NCBI RefSeq assembly: GCF_000005505.3
Contig: NC_016131.3
Coordinates: forward strand, 53,553,355-53,617,354
Length of the DNA stretch: 64,000 bases
From: Brachypodium distachyon
Lineage: Eukaryota; Streptophyta; Magnoliopsida; Poales; Poaceae
Direction of reading: 5' to 3'
Shown here one piece after another: positions 1 to 12,417 of the stretch. Under the pieces are notes generated by a model that was not told the DNA's origin, made no database searches, and saw only the letters and a list, made by a program, of their open reading frames with translations. A program made the position numbers and the translations under genes. Each line of letters begins with the position of its first letter. Position 1 is the first letter of the stretch.

Positions 1-870
1 TCCTCCAGCTTCAGGTTGGTAATAGTGGGAGTAATAAAGGTGGTAACTAAAGTGCCAACTAAGCAATTTGGATGATGTATCATGTTATTAATGAGAAAAG
101 AGAGGGTTGGAGTAACTGGATATGTTACCATCACATCACACTTTCCAACATACATTGACTCTATAAAGCTAATAAATGAGACTTATATGTTACCACAAAT
201 ATGTTATTACCCACTATTGAAGTAGTAACATAGACTAGTAACATATGAAGTTACTAGCTTATATGACTCCCAGTATGACCAGCCTCATGGGGTTCTGCAG
301 CCAGTGGTCCAGTCAGCCTCATGGGGTTCTGCAGCCAGTGGTCCAGTCAGGCGGTCAGCCTCGCCCCATCACTCTCCCTTCACGTTTCCCTAGAATCTGG
401 AATTGGTTCCGGGTAAAGGCAATAGCAAGGGGATGGGTTTCCCTATAATCTGGAATTGAGCACGTCCACCCATATCCGCCTGCTTGCCCCGCCTTCGGGG
501 ATGTGCTCTTCCATAGGTCGATAAGGAACAGGGAGTCGTATCAAGGATAGAGCTCCATTGTTTCTCTCTCCCGTTCTGTCCATGTGTTTGAGAACCACTG
601 ACAATCGTTGTGTGTGTTTATGCAAAATCTTCAAGGAGAGGAGTGTGCCAATAGTCTCATGCTCCCTTGTTCTTATTGGTGGTCTCCTACACCTTTCACT
701 CCTCTGAGGAAGCTGTATACCCATGTCACACTGTCCACAAAATGCAACAAGCGCTAATTCCCATCCAAGGAATTCCAACAATCCCATGGTGCCAAATTTG
801 GCAGCTGCGCAATCAATCAACCGATGAGCAAATTCCCTACACTCTGCACTTTCTGAGTAATTTCTGAGGA
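1..870. other. Repeat-derived intergenic DNA, no gene recognised
   Basis: No gene can be supported here. The first 250 bases are AT-rich with recurring 'gtaacat' and 'agtaacat' words and resemble the interior of a grass DNA-transposon derivative, but no complete ends are visible. A minus-strand open frame at 443-820 has no recognisable domain and is probably accidental. Confidence 0.4.
280..347 (+). repeat. Exact tandem duplication of a 34-bp unit
   Basis: Positions 280-313 and 314-347 are identical, both beginning cagcctcatggggttctgca. The exact identity suggests a recent replication-slippage event. No coding role is apparent. Confidence 0.9.
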
Positions 871-871
871 A

Positions 872-1365
872 AAACTCCGTATTGATCTAAAATTACAGAG
901 ATCCCCGATTGAAAGTCTCTAACATGTGTTTCTTCAATCGAGTTGGGGGTGCAGCAGTCGCTTTCACAGCTCTCTAAATTAACAAATTCCGTATCGACCA
1001 GACACCGACATTTAGAAGGCTATAAACCGTTTCTAGATACAGAACGCCCGGGTCACCACTGCCAATGTGCGCTTGGCCCAGATTTGGCATCTCACTTGAC
1101 ATACAAGGAAAAATCCCTATTATCTAGAATTACATAGATCCTCGATTGGCAGCTGACCGTTGACCGGTGTTTTCTTCTATTGCGTAGCAATATCCCCATG
1201 ATTTTCAGCAATCGCTCTCCTTGCTCTCTATATTACCAAATTCCGTATCCAGTAGACACTAACATTTGGTAGGCTATAAACCCTTTCTAGATAATCTGGT
1301 TCATTCAGATAGGCGGAAATAGCCGCCGGTCCAGGCTTGGCCCAGATCTGGCATCTCACATATAC
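872..1365 (+). repeat. Diverged tandem duplication of about 240 bp
   Basis: Two diverged copies lie head to tail, roughly 872-1105 and 1108-1365. Shared landmarks in the same order are 'aattccgtatc' (about 985 and 1240), 'ggctataaacc' (about 1018 and 1271), and 'gcttggcccagat' followed by 'tggcatctcac', which closes each unit. Each unit is followed by 'acatacaagga' or 'atatacaagga'. No gene is recognised. Confidence 0.7.
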
Positions 1366-2290
1366 AAGGAATCACAAAGGGATGGGGAATGGGGTTTTAC
1401 CAACAGATGACGACTCTCCACTTCTTCTTAGCTAGATTCAGCATTTCCATCTTCAGATCTTCAATCTCTGGTAGGAGGGGCATCTTGTTGGGTCACTGTA
1501 GCCGATCCAGCACGCCGCCTCCTCCTCTAGATTCCCCAACATCGAGGCGACGGAACGCAGCCCATCGGCCGGCGCTCACAAGCGCCGCAGCTGAGTGGTT
1601 GCTTGTCATCGGGCCGTGGCCTCACATGCTGGGAGGAGGCGGCGGCCAGCGCTACCCAGGGTTTTTTGGGAGAGGCGGATGAAATCGTGGGGCCAGGGAG
1701 TTGGGGTATATAGTGGGCGCCGCGGTGGGATTTACCACTAGGAGTAGTTGGCGGGCTGATGGCCGGTGGGTTGGGCCGAAATTCTGGATGGGTGCTTAGG
1801 ATTGGCTCAATTTCTGACAGCGTAGGTACATCAGTCAGGACTATGTATATGGGTACGGATCTTTCATTATCAGACCCGTGGTTAGTTTTTTACCAAACCG
1901 GCATGATAATCGGGTCAAGATCCGTCGGGTTTGCGGGTCACGGTACTCATTGCCATCCCTAGCAAAGTCGCTCGGGATAGGAGAGCTCGGTGGGGATCCT
2001 TAGATCAGGGGCTTGGGGCCTATGGTTAATGAAGGAGAAGAAGAAGGATAAGAAAAGCAGGAGGAGTTGTCCTGGGTTAGCGGGAGGTGCGCATAGGGTT
2101 AATCACATATGGGCCTCGGGTGGCCTTGGCCTGTGCGCAATTCGAGGCTGCCTCAGGATCGAAATCGAACCGGGATGGACTGGCGATATGAAGGCACGGG
2201 CCACGGCTAATGAAGTTGTGACTTCGACAATGTCCATAATGGTGGACTTGTATCTAGGAAAGCTAATCATGTGTGTTGGCAAACCCGTCG

Positions 2291-2680
2291 GCTAACAAGC
2301 AACGCAAGGATTTACCTAGGTTCAGGACCCTCTAAAGGTAATACCCTTACATCCTGCTCGTCTGATCTGTATTGATGGAGAGATTACAAGGTTACCGCAG
2401 AGGCTAGAGTGCTCAAGTTGGATCTTCCTAGTGCGTCTAGGACGGCTTGTCCTCCTTGGTTCCCCCTCCCAGTCCTTTATATATGCAGGAGGCTAGGTCT
2501 CAGGTAAAATCCAAGTCGGTTACAACAAAAAGATATACCATAATTAATCTTCCCTATCTTGAGTCGTAAGATTAGACATCCGAGATCCTGAAGTTGTAGT
2601 AGGCTTCTACATGGACCCCCAACTGGGCCATAGTGGGTATCCTCAAGTTGGATACGTGGTTAGTCATAACCACGTCAACG
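2291..2680. mobile_element. LTR-like transposon remnant with a perfect palindrome
   Basis: This stretch has the texture of grass LTR DNA, with a TATA-like 'tttatatatgcagg' near 2475 and a short repeated phrase 'ctcaagttggat' near 2412 and 2643. At 2654-2675 there is a perfect inverted repeat with 9-base arms (acgtggtta/taaccacgt) around a 4-base loop. Paired LTRs or a target duplication are not visible, so the class is a guess. Confidence 0.35.
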
Positions 2681-5189
2681 GCCACACAGAAATGAAGAGG
2701 AAACCGACTAGACGACAACTTACAATGGACCGGGTTGACGGTGCGGCGTCGGAGACCGAGAAGAAGAGAGCGGGTCTGGAACTCCTATAGGCAGCACGGA
2801 GCGCGGTGGTGCCGGTCAGACCTGCGGCGGCACTGCGACGGAACGGCCAAAGGGGTATCGGTGGGCCGGAAATGCGAGTGACACGAGCTCGGTCCAGCGG
2901 CGGAACTCCAGCTAGGTACAAAGGGAGGAATAAGAAAGCGTTGAGCTCGATGTATGACTTAAGTAGGCACTCTATACGAGGCTGGAGCTCGACGTCCCAA
3001 GCCACGGTGATCGACGGGATGAGACGGTACAGCATGTGCGGGCTTTCGTGGCCCGAAATGCATGCGTGGCGTGAATTCCGGGCTTTGACCAATGAGGCCA
3101 ATCAGCGACCACCGGGGTAGCCTCTTATTAAAGTTTTATTTTATTTTCCTGTTTTATGTATTTTGATGATTTGAAGGCATAAACAATCCAAAAATTATCT
3201 AAAGTTAAAGGCATGTTTGAAATAGTTGTCTCGATCTACTATGGAGTAGTGCTATAAACTTTTCAGCTCAAACAAATTTCAAGTAATTGAATTAAAATTT
3301 ATTAGACTCAAAAGAAAATCCAAAGAGCTATTTAAAAATTTGATGACATTCTAACAAATTCATATTTGAGTTTTAAAATATTAAACTCTCAAATAGGAAC
3401 TTTCATAAATTAAGAAAATAACTATTTGGGCAATCAAACAAACTTTACAAATCTTGAAAAATTGGGTGTACTTCCTCCGTCCAAAAAAGGATGTCTCAAC
3501 CTTGAATTTTTTTGAATGCATCGATACACTAAGTCATGTCTAGATACATCGAAATTTTGACAAACTTGAGATATCTTTTGTTGGACGAAGGGATTACTCA
3601 TCTTGTTAATGTGTGAGATTGTGGGAATTCCTTTTCTCAATTGAAGTTTTACTCAAGGGTTTTCATCTGGCGCTTAATTAGGATTTAGGGATTATAGAAA
3701 TTTTAATCTCCTACCCAAATCGCAATACATAAATGATAGCATAAATGCATGTCTAACCTTTATTAATTTACTGTCATTACAACTAGCAACTAGATATTGG
3801 GTAGAAATTACAAGCAAAGAAGCACTTTATTTTTTCCCACCGACTTAACTGGCGGTTTCGAAGTTGCATTTGCTAGTCTATATCGGTCCTTAACAAAAAA
3901 AAAATAGTCAAAATTGAATTACTTTTGGTTTAACTTTGCTAGTCTTGAATTTAGAGTTTATGAATCCCGAGTTAAAAGTTTAGCTTGGAAGTCTTACATT
4001 TTAAGTTCTGAAATCTGAAATGAAATCTTTTGTTTGGAAATCTGAATCTCCAAAGGTGGTTTTAGAACATAGTTGAGGTTTCAGACATGTGAAATTTATA
4101 AAGTACAAAATCAATTCCCGAGCTCCCGAGTGGCATATAACGAGTATGACTGTGCAAATCAGAGGTGCGGGGCTGCCCTCTTTTTTGACAAAAATATTGC
4201 GAGTGAGTGATCTCTCACGTGGTCAGAATAAAATAGAGATAGTAGGAACGACACCGGCCAGGAATTTTGTAGTAACAAAAATTCTCAAACTTGAATATTG
4301 GTTTTCTCAAACAATGATCGAATAGTCCACTATCTCGAATCTACGGGGCTAACCTCGATGTCGACCTCATTCACCAAGGGGCAATGGCTCAATGACAGTC
4401 CTATGGGTGACAAGATTGAAATGGCATCGATGTGTCAGCATCGACATGCTGCACATTTTATGCGAACGTGGGAAGATAATATACTTCAAAATTTTCATAT
4501 TTCGGCGGAGGAAGAGAAAGTGGAAGCCAGGAAGGCAGGAGTCAGGGGAGCGACAGTAGGGAAGGACAGAGGCGTTGTTCGTGCGAGATAGTAAATGCCC
4601 ACGCTCGTTTCGTAGCCAGAGTATAGCAAAATCAACACGCCACCCGTAACCGTAAGCCAGAGCCATACTCCACGGGAGGGGAGCGAGGCATCCTGATCAG
4701 ATTCTCCGATGATTCCTTCCATTCCATACTGCCAGTTGCCACTCTCGAGTCTCGAGCCTGGTCACGCACGACAGGCTGGCCCCCCTCGAAAGAAACTTTG
4801 CAGTTACAGTTGTCTCATATCTGTCCACGCACGTGTATGCCAAGGACTACTAATCACGGCCTTTTACAACTCCTGCAACGACCCCGAGTGAACTTGCAGA
4901 TCCGGAGTCTCCAATAATACAGCGCCGGTTAACACGACAAACATGGACCTGTGTCAGTGGCCGGCCGCCATCAAGCAGGACCAGGAAGAAGAAGGGACCC
5001 CGAACCCGACCGTCCTTCTCTACTTAAACACTCCCCAAGGCCAAAAACTACGTAATCTCGGGGTCAGAAGACGTGTACTATACGTACAAATCCCCTTCGT
5101 ATATACGTACGACTGTCGGCAGCCAGTCGTCTGTGTCAGGCGTTGTTGACGTGGTCAACTCTCCGAGCTAGCCTCGCCGTCGTCAATTC
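2681..5189. other. Intergenic DNA with one MITE
   Basis: Apart from the Stowaway element at 3471-3594 nothing is supportable. Open frames at 2664-3120 overlap each other on opposite strands and have no domain signature. The stretch 4900-5189 lies just downstream of the transporter stop codon and probably holds its 3' untranslated region. Confidence 0.5.
3471..3594. mobile_element. Stowaway-type MITE (Tc1/Mariner derivative)
   Basis: The element begins cttcctccgtcc and ends ggacgaagggat, forming terminal inverted repeats that extend imperfectly inward. It is flanked by TA dinucleotides at 3469-3470 and 3595-3596, the expected Stowaway target. Its 124-bp length is typical, and it has no coding capacity. 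Confidence 0.85.
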
Positions 5190-7070
5190 TCACCCTTTTG
5201 TTGCCTTGACCGGCGTTGACTCCTCCTCCGCCGGCACCGGCTGCCGCTGCTCGACGGGCAGTCGGCCGTCGTGGAGGCTCCGGTCGCCGCCGTCGCGGAA
5301 CCTGGCGTAGATGTCCCCCTTGTAGAACGCCCACGTCCTCCACACCAGCACCAGCGACACGAGCGCGCCGAACACGGTGGCCGCCGTGATGATGAGGAAC
5401 GACCGCTTGAAGCACTCCACGCCCAGGCACACCTTGTCCCTCCCCCCGGCGGCGAACCCTCCGCCGGGCTGCCTGTCCGCCTCCGCGTCGTACATCCTTC
5501 CGGCGACCCGGACGTTGAGGATGTAGGAGCCCACGGGGCTGGCCATGCCGCCGAAGTTGTAGAGCGTGGAGTAGTACTTGAGCCCGAACACCTCGGAGAT
5601 GATGGCGAAGACGAGCGGCCACTGCGCGCCGAAGCAGAACCCGATGACGACGGAGGCCGCGTAGAGCGAGTGCGGCACGCCGAGCGCGATGAGGACGTGG
5701 CCGACGCAGGCCAGCAGGAGGACCCCCGTGAGCATCAGCGTGCGGGGCACCTTGTAGCGCTCCAGCAGGATCTCCGACGCGAAGCCCGAGGTCACGCGGC
5801 CGGCGTAGTTCCAGATGCTGATGAGGGAGACGAATGTGTTGATGCTCTTGGATGGGTACCCCAGCGACTGCCCGATTTGGCCCATGTTGTCGATGGCCGT
5901 CAGGGTCCCGCCCACGCCGCAGATGGTCGCCACGAACAGGACCAGCATGTCGATGCTCACCAGCGCCTGCAGGATCGTGTAGTCCTCCCCTCTCGCCGGC
6001 GGCCGGAACATCTTCTTCACGCACCCGCCCCACGACCCCATACAAGACGAAGAAGACGACGCCCCCTGAATCTGTTGCTGCTGCGGCTCTGTTTTGCTGT
6101 CGGAGCCGGACATTTGGACCTGCGAAGCTGGGTCGTCTGCGGCGGCGGCCACCGTGATGGTCGGCGGGGGCTCGTTGGCGCGGTCGAGCTCGCGCTCGCG
6201 GTGGATCTTGTACTCCTGCTTGATGACGACGCAGAGCGGGAGGAAGAGGACGATGAGGAGCGCGGAGGCGGCGATGGCATAGGCGCCGTGGGAGAAGGTG
6301 AACTGCTTCTGCACGACGATCATGACGAGCAGGTAGCAGGCGAGCGCGATGGAGATGTAGAGGAAGCAGAAGAAAGGGTCGCCGCTGGTCTCCTGCCCGC
6401 CGCGGCGGCGCGGGTACGGCATGATCCGGATGGTGTGGACGAAGACGACGGAGATGGCCGCGGGGAGCCAGGCGATGAGGAGGATGAGCGACTTGGCGTC
6501 GTCGCCGTACAAGGCGAGGTAGAGCTGCGTGTAGACGGCGCCGCTGAGGCCGACGAATCCTTTCAGGATCCCGAGCACGATCCCGCGGCTCTCCGGGAAG
6601 TTCTTGACGCAGGTGACGAGCGCGCCCGTGTTGGCGAAGGACTGCGAGTTGGCCCCGACGAAGATGTAGAGGCAGACGAGCCACACGGGCGGGCGGGAGG
6701 TTCGGCCGTCGACGGCGAGGTAGACCATGAGGTAGCCGACGAGGTTCATGGCGGCGCCGATGGCCAGCACGACCCACGGCGGCGTGACCTCGTTGATGAG
6801 CCCCGAGAAGACGCCGAGGTTGGCGCCCAGGTCCTTGAAGAAGGAGATGGTGTTGAGCGTCTGCTGGTCGTAGCCCAGCGACGACTTGAGCGTCTTGGAG
6901 TAGATGCCGAAGATGTAGGTCGCCCCGGACGCCGTCAGGATGGCGAAGCTCGCGAACACCGTGAACCACCGCCCCACGGCCACCTGCCGCGCGAACGCCG
7001 GCGTCAGGATCACGCGGAGAGGGTGCGGCGCCTTCGCCGGCCCGCCGCCGCTGCCCGCGTCGAACACCAT
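5190..7070 (-). CDS. Nodulin-like major facilitator superfamily transporter
   Basis: A single uninterrupted frame of 626 codons starts at the ATG at 7068-7070. The product is a polytopic membrane protein with about a dozen hydrophobic segments. The N-terminal half (about residues 27-275) matches the plant Nodulin-like domain, with the opening [20 protein letters not shown], a [17 protein letters not shown] segment and the [16 protein letters not shown] motif. The C-terminal half (about 370-590) is the second MFS bundle. Between them is a hydrophilic loop rich in Ala, Gln and Ser (about 300-355). The family is called Nodulin-like/NFD4-like in plants, and its substrates are mostly unknown, so I assign none. 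High GC produces long spurious frames on both strands. The plus-strand neighbours are transposon debris, so no linked function is implied. The missing introns agree with some family members. Confidence 0.93.
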   Translation of the reverse strand: MVFDAGSGGGPAKAPHPLRVILTPAFARQVAVGRWFTVFASFAILTASGATYIFGIYSKTLKSSLGYDQQTLNTISFFKDLGANLGVFSGLINEVTPPWVVLAIGAAMNLVGYLMVYLAVDGRTSRPPVWLVCLYIFVGANSQSFANTGALVTCVKNFPESRGIVLGILKGFVGLSGAVYTQLYLALYGDDAKSLILLIAWLPAAISVVFVHTIRIMPYPRRRGGQETSGDPFFCFLYISIALACYLLVMIVVQKQFTFSHGAYAIAASALLIVLFLPLCVVIKQEYKIHRERELDRANEPPPTITVAAAADDPASQVQMSGSDSKTEPQQQQIQGASSSSSCMGSWGGCVKKMFRPPARGEDYTILQALVSIDMLVLFVATICGVGGTLTAIDNMGQIGQSLGYPSKSINTFVSLISIWNYAGRVTSGFASEILLERYKVPRTLMLTGVLLLACVGHVLIALGVPHSLYAASVVIGFCFGAQWPLVFAIISEVFGLKYYSTLYNFGGMASPVGSYILNVRVAGRMYDAEADRQPGGGFAAGGRDKVCLGVECFKRSFLIITAATVFGALVSLVLVWRTWAFYKGDIYARFRDGGDRSLHDGRLPVEQRQPVPAEEESTPVKATKG

Positions 7071-10000
7071 GGCTGCTGGATTATTGTTCCTTCCCCCCTT
7101 TGCTGATTTTTTTCGGTCTGGGGTTGGTTGGTTCTGTGTTGTTGGTTGGTGCGTGTGTGTGTACTATGTAGTATGGACTAATGTAGTAGTGCTGGCAAAC
7201 GCCGTGGTGTTTGTCAATGTTCGTGTGTTACTATATTGTGCTTTATAGTGTGGGTTGGGAGGGGAAAAGAGCGTGGGGAGAGAAGAGAGGGATTTGAGTC
7301 GTGTCCATTCTTTCACATTGCTTTCACCCTGTTAGATAGAATGGCGCACTAGTTAATCCAGAAATTGCAATTGGGTTTCACTTCACTTCACACGTGTTTA
7401 GTACGTACCGGTACTGAGGCCAGAGAGACAAAACAGCTGGAGCACATACGTAGTACGCAAAGAAATCTCGGAGCCAGACACTGACAGTATCACCATTTAT
7501 CGACTTTGTACTCTTTTATTTGCCAGCGCTAATTTTGCGTGTAACAAGAAACGTGGATGGGAGCTACGTGCACGAGCATGGCTGCAGCACGCATGGAGAT
7601 TGGGATCTGAATGGGGAATGCGATGGGGATTTAAGGGGGGCAGTGGTGCGGCACTAGTCCTGCGGATTGCGAGAGGCAGGCAGGCGGGCACGTACGTAAC
7701 GTTATGTCGGTATGTGGTGCAGGAAGGGACGCGCCGCGCCGTATGGCACCGATCGGCGCCGCTCGTGTGAACCGGGAGAGCCGCACGCGCGAGCTTATCC
7801 AGGGTTTGGTTGGATGGATCATGGATGTGAGGAGATTAGTTTAGTTTACACGGTTTTGCTTATGGTTATGGGCCGGGCGCAAGAGAATTAAGTTGTAGCT
7901 TTGATGTGCGACGCGACTCGTTAACAATCGGTCCCCCCCTTCCCCTCGGAGAAAAGAGAGAGAGAGACAGAGAGAGAGTTAAAGAAGAACAGGCTTCCGA
8001 TTGATCGCTTGCTGGGGTCCACGCTACAGACGAGCACAATGTCACCGTTCGAGCCCTGGCTACGGAGAAATGATGATACGGCCGATCCATACGTACTCAC
8101 TTTTTTTTAAGTTTCAAAGTTACGGGTTTAACTCAAGAGTTATCCAAAAAAAAAAAATCATAGAGGTTGACTACAGCTAGCTGGAACGACATCCAAAATT
8201 TTTGCCATCTGTGTTCTGCACAGATGGAAAAAAAAATAGAATATTGAGATTTGATTTTGAAAAATAATTAGCTACGGGAGAATTATGGCTGCTCGATCGT
8301 GTCGAGAGCTATGCTGTTAGGCGGGCGCACAAAAATCCATACACAGGTTTGGCCTGCATGCTAGGGATAGTGTTTTTTTTTTTTTTGCGGGGAAGCTAAG
8401 GACAGTGCTAAGGATAGTGTTTGACACGTAATTAGCAAGCAATTCCATACTTCTACATGGCTCCAGCGCGGTTGTGGTCGTTACTCGAGTGTTTATACAT
8501 GTACTAAATATAAAATCGCGCTCTTAGTTTTTCTTTCTGACAAAATGTCGCGTCTTGTATCATGTATCATGTATCATCGATCATTGATATGAGGATTTGG
8601 AACCACATCATATAAGCGGATTACAAGTCTGATTGCCCCGCTGGCCCCATACTATATAAATACTACGTACTACTACTTGAGAAATGTTCCTAATCTCGTC
8701 ATCTCTTCTTCTATCTGTTCGCAGAATCGTGCATGCGGCGAGGCGACAAGACCAATCAGAGCAAAGATACCGGCGCACGTCGTGCTGCAGCCTGGAGTAC
8801 TGTACACGCTAGCGCCCAGGTCGATGCGGCGCTGCAGGCTGGCAAGCCTCTCGACCTCACGCAGGCGCATGATGCTCGACGCACTGGTGCCAGGCGGTGA
8901 TTGCGGTCATCACATCTTCTCTGACAACTACTTTTGCATGTTTGCATAACGGACAAGAGCCTTAAATATATGAAAGATGTCACATGTTTTAAAATTATGC
9001 AAGTTTTCAGAACATAAGAAGTTTATAATTGGTGACTTGCATAATTTAGTAAGAAAACATGGAATTTTGGAGGAACACTCGTGAGAGAGAAGAATCGAGT
9101 AACATGAGGTTTGAGCTGGTTATGGTTATCTGATGAGATTGAGATCATAATAAAATATTATTTTTGCAATTACAATCGTATGAAATTTACCTAGCATTTC
9201 CAAAATCCAAAAAAAGGAGTTATAAATGCTAAGAGACGGAAAGCTCGACAATTAAACAATAGTTGATTTTTCATTTTAGCATTATAGACATTTCTGCACA
9301 ACTATGGGGCAGAACGAACCTGTTAATTTTATATATCAAAAGGTGCAGAACGAAATGTTCTTGTAGATTGTCAAACCTGTTTACGCACAAATTGTTGTGT
9401 TAATTTTGACAAATTATTCAGCTCATGCAAACAATGTTCAGACTTCATGTTATATATTGGTGGAACTTTTCCGAAAGAAATTTTTTATTGAACAACTCCA
9501 ACATTATAGAGAATCCTAACAAAAACAACTAGCTCCTTTATGAACATTCCGCCTCATTCCACTGGCACAAGTAGATGGTGCTTGTTGTTGTTTCGTTATC
9601 GGAGCCGCCTGACGTTGTTCCCTATGAAGACTAAGTTTCCGAGGACAAGCGTTCCAGATAAGAAGTCATCGTCGGGACAGCATGGAGCACTCGATCCATG
9701 TCCAACGTCGCCACTCCAAGAAACAACACTCACCGGTCACACACCCCATAATTGAATGCGATATCTCGGATTCACATCGACGTCGGAAGGAGCGCCACAG
9801 GGACGGGGTTGAAGCCTGAGAAATAAAAGCTCAAAACTGCATCGTCACCAACAGCCCGCTAACATAATAGAGTGAAACCTGACCTGACCACCACATAGGG
9901 GCGACATACCTATATTTTTCTTTTTCTAATATCCCTCTAATTCGCAAATAAATTATGCTTTGGACATACCCCCCATCAAACTTTAAAACATGGACTACAG

Positions 10001-10973
10001 TATTACCATGGATATATATGTTGAAACTTGAAAAATCGTATTTATAGAAAGAATTACTTCTGAAGCTAAAAACTTGGCTGCGCGAGATGCGAACCAAACA
10101 GGTATACGTGGCTACTTGCGAAAATCATGCCCACAACCCAATGATGATGGTGATGTGTTCTGGAGATCTTGCCGATAAGACGATGTCATCAAAGACTTTA
10201 GGCAACATGCCAAATCATTTTCCTTACTACCATTGTGTACGTACTGGTTCTTCTAGTGGCTGTGGACTTGGGCGACGACTATAGCCTGACTTCAAAGCAA
10301 GCACAACACTTTGCAGCAGCAGCATCGTCGCGGCATCTCACTTTAGACTTCCACGCTTTGACTCCCGGGTCCGTATGCTGTTCTTGTCATTAAATGTCTC
10401 CACTTTTCACATGAGCTGCACACCAAGGCGAACAAGTCTTTGTTTGATTTTTATTTTCTCTGTAGGTAGGGCCTGTAGTTGGACTAGCTGCTGCCAAACT
10501 TGCATGCACACAGCTTTGTTGACCTGACGTGAGGTGTGCAACCGGTTGCCATGCTTATCTTTCCCGAAATTCACGTTTCTCCTTTTTCCTCGGAGTAGAA
10601 GAGCACGTCGTGATCATCATCAGTTCGCCACGGTAGCAATGACAGGGAAGAGATGTTCGACGATCCAACGCAGCAACGCTCCACTTCGTGAGATCAGCTC
10701 GGTGCTTTTGTGCATCCTGGACGCAGAGACCAAAGAAACTTCGTGAGCTATCGGCGATAAGGATAAGGGTCACGGATCTGAAACGTTTAGTTTTGTTGGG
10801 AACGATATGTATGTGCCGACCGGCCGACCGACCGAGTAGCTGCGTCGGACGCCACCGCAGGCATTTTGATTGTCCCGTACCGTATCTAACGTCACACGGA
10901 AGATCAGCCCAGCCCAGATAATCACAAACCTGCCGCCACACACATACAAGTAAAGCCATCATATCAGTTCAGG
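7071..10973. other. Promoter-side intergenic DNA, no gene recognised
   Basis: This lies upstream of the minus-strand transporter. It contains simple tracts such as the ga-rich run near 7950-7975 and the T run near 8372-8386. Short open frames at 8673-8949 and 9540-9755 lack domains and are not convincing. I see no tRNA or other RNA gene. Confidence 0.5.
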
Positions 10974-11355
10974 GCCTGTTTGGTAGAGTTTTTGAATGTT
11001 TTATAAGATATTATCCACTTCAAATTAAAAAACACTACAAGCACTAAATGGTTGTTTGGTAGGAAGAGTTTGGAGGGGATTATCTCTAGTTTCCTCAATA
11101 AAACATTTCATTTTTATACCAAATTAAAACACTTTTCAAACTAATGTATTTTTATAAAAACACTACTACCTCCGATCCTAAATTGTTGTCGAAATATTAC
11201 ATGTATCTGCACACTTTTTATGAATAAATACATTCATATTTGGACAAATTTGAGTCAAAAATTTAGAATCGAAGGGAGTAGTGTTTTGGATTTTGAGTGA
11301 ACCCCTCAAATATCAAAACATCAATGGATAAAAATTACACTAACACGAAAGCTGA
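10974..11355. mobile_element. Tourist-like MITE, truncated, hosting a nested Stowaway
   Basis: The left edge 'gggcctgtttggtag' is a common grass Tourist/Harbinger or hAT MITE terminus, and 'ggttgtttggtagg' recurs near 11049. The matching right terminus is not found, so the element is degenerate or truncated. A Stowaway sits inside it, interrupting a 'cactac...tagtg' context. Confidence 0.4.
11166..11278. mobile_element. Stowaway-type MITE
   Basis: The terminal inverted repeats are ctacctccgatcctaaatt at the left and aatttagaatcgaagggag at the right. TA dinucleotides flank the element at 11164-11165 and 11279-11280. It is 113 bp long and non-coding. Confidence 0.85.
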
Positions 11356-11535
11356 GACCGGAGCCTGCTGTGTGATATAGTACAGGACGAGCAATGTAAC
11401 TCACGTCTGACTGTTGATTCCCATGTCCTTTTTCGTGGAAGTTCTTTTTTTTCTTCCTTCGTAAAAAGGTAATGTTAGTATGGTCTTAGCTTTGATGGTT
11501 CAATTGACAATCGTGATTTGATTTAGGCCCAACAG

Positions 11536-12417
11536 AATGCCCCCTTGCCTCCGTCCCTGTCATTGTCTCGACATGGCCACACCCACACAAGATGCCTCCT
11601 CGATTCCCTGCTCCATTTCCCCTTCACCTGCATCTTCTCCCCTTGTGAGCTCCAATGTACCATCTTCTCCCAAATTTCCATTTTCGTCGCTCCCTGACGC
11701 GGGGCGGCGACCCACCCACCCAGCTCGTGTTTCCTAGGCAGAGGTCGTGGCCGCGAGATTCCGTCTGCTCCTCCTCGTCTGCTCACATATCAACACCACC
11801 GCACCACATTTTCTGCTATTCCTCATCTGCTCACGCGCTGATCATCACCAATGCCAGAGCATTACTCATCCAGGTCCGCCGCCGCCTGCAGCCCAGCACT
11901 CCGCCGCCACTGCCGCGAGCGTCGGTGCGGCCCGACACTCTCCGCCTCCATCTCCGGTGATCATGACGAAGACGACCTTCACATCGAGTTAGGCACGGAC
12001 GATTCCTCCTCCCCCGCGGCCTTCCCCTTCTTCGATGCCTCCTCCTACTCAGCTACCTCTTACATCGGCGTTTCGCGCTCAGCGGCCTCACGCTCCTATA
12101 TTTCCTGGAAGATGGTAAGTATATTTTACCTTGTTTTGGGTTGCTTTGTTCATTGCTCATTTGTGCAGCTAGTTAATTATTACTACTCCGGTGAAGCCAG
12201 GAGATAGGAGCCCAAGCAATTCCGTATTTCAAATGTCACTAGTTCTTCATTAAAGCCCTCTTGCCTCCGTCATTGTCATTGATCCCTGACATGGCCAAAC
12301 CCATAGAAGATGCCTCTTCGACTCCCTGCTCCGTTTCCCCTTCCCCTGCATATTCTCCCCTTTGTGAGCTCTAATGTAACTTCTTCTCCCACGCATTTAT
12401 TCTCGTTGATGTGGATC
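11536..12417 (+). repeat. Diverged direct duplication, two copies of about 160 bp
   Basis: Copy one is about 11536-11697 and copy two about 12257-12417. Shared words in order include 'cttgcctccgtc', 'gacatggcca', 'agatgcctc', 'ccctgctcc' and 'gtgagctc'. The copies flank the possible first exon of the gene model at 11851, so this may be a partial gene duplication or a repeated promoter segment. Confidence 0.75.

Noticed and set aside
443..820. Minus-strand 125-codon frame
   Set aside because: No recognisable motif, no clear promoter or splice context, and it lies in repeat-rich DNA.
5155..7106. Two further 600-codon frames over the transporter (one minus, one plus)
   Set aside because: They are Arg/Pro/Ala-rich compositional shadows of the GC-rich transporter coding sequence, which has clear membrane segments and family motifs in its own frame.
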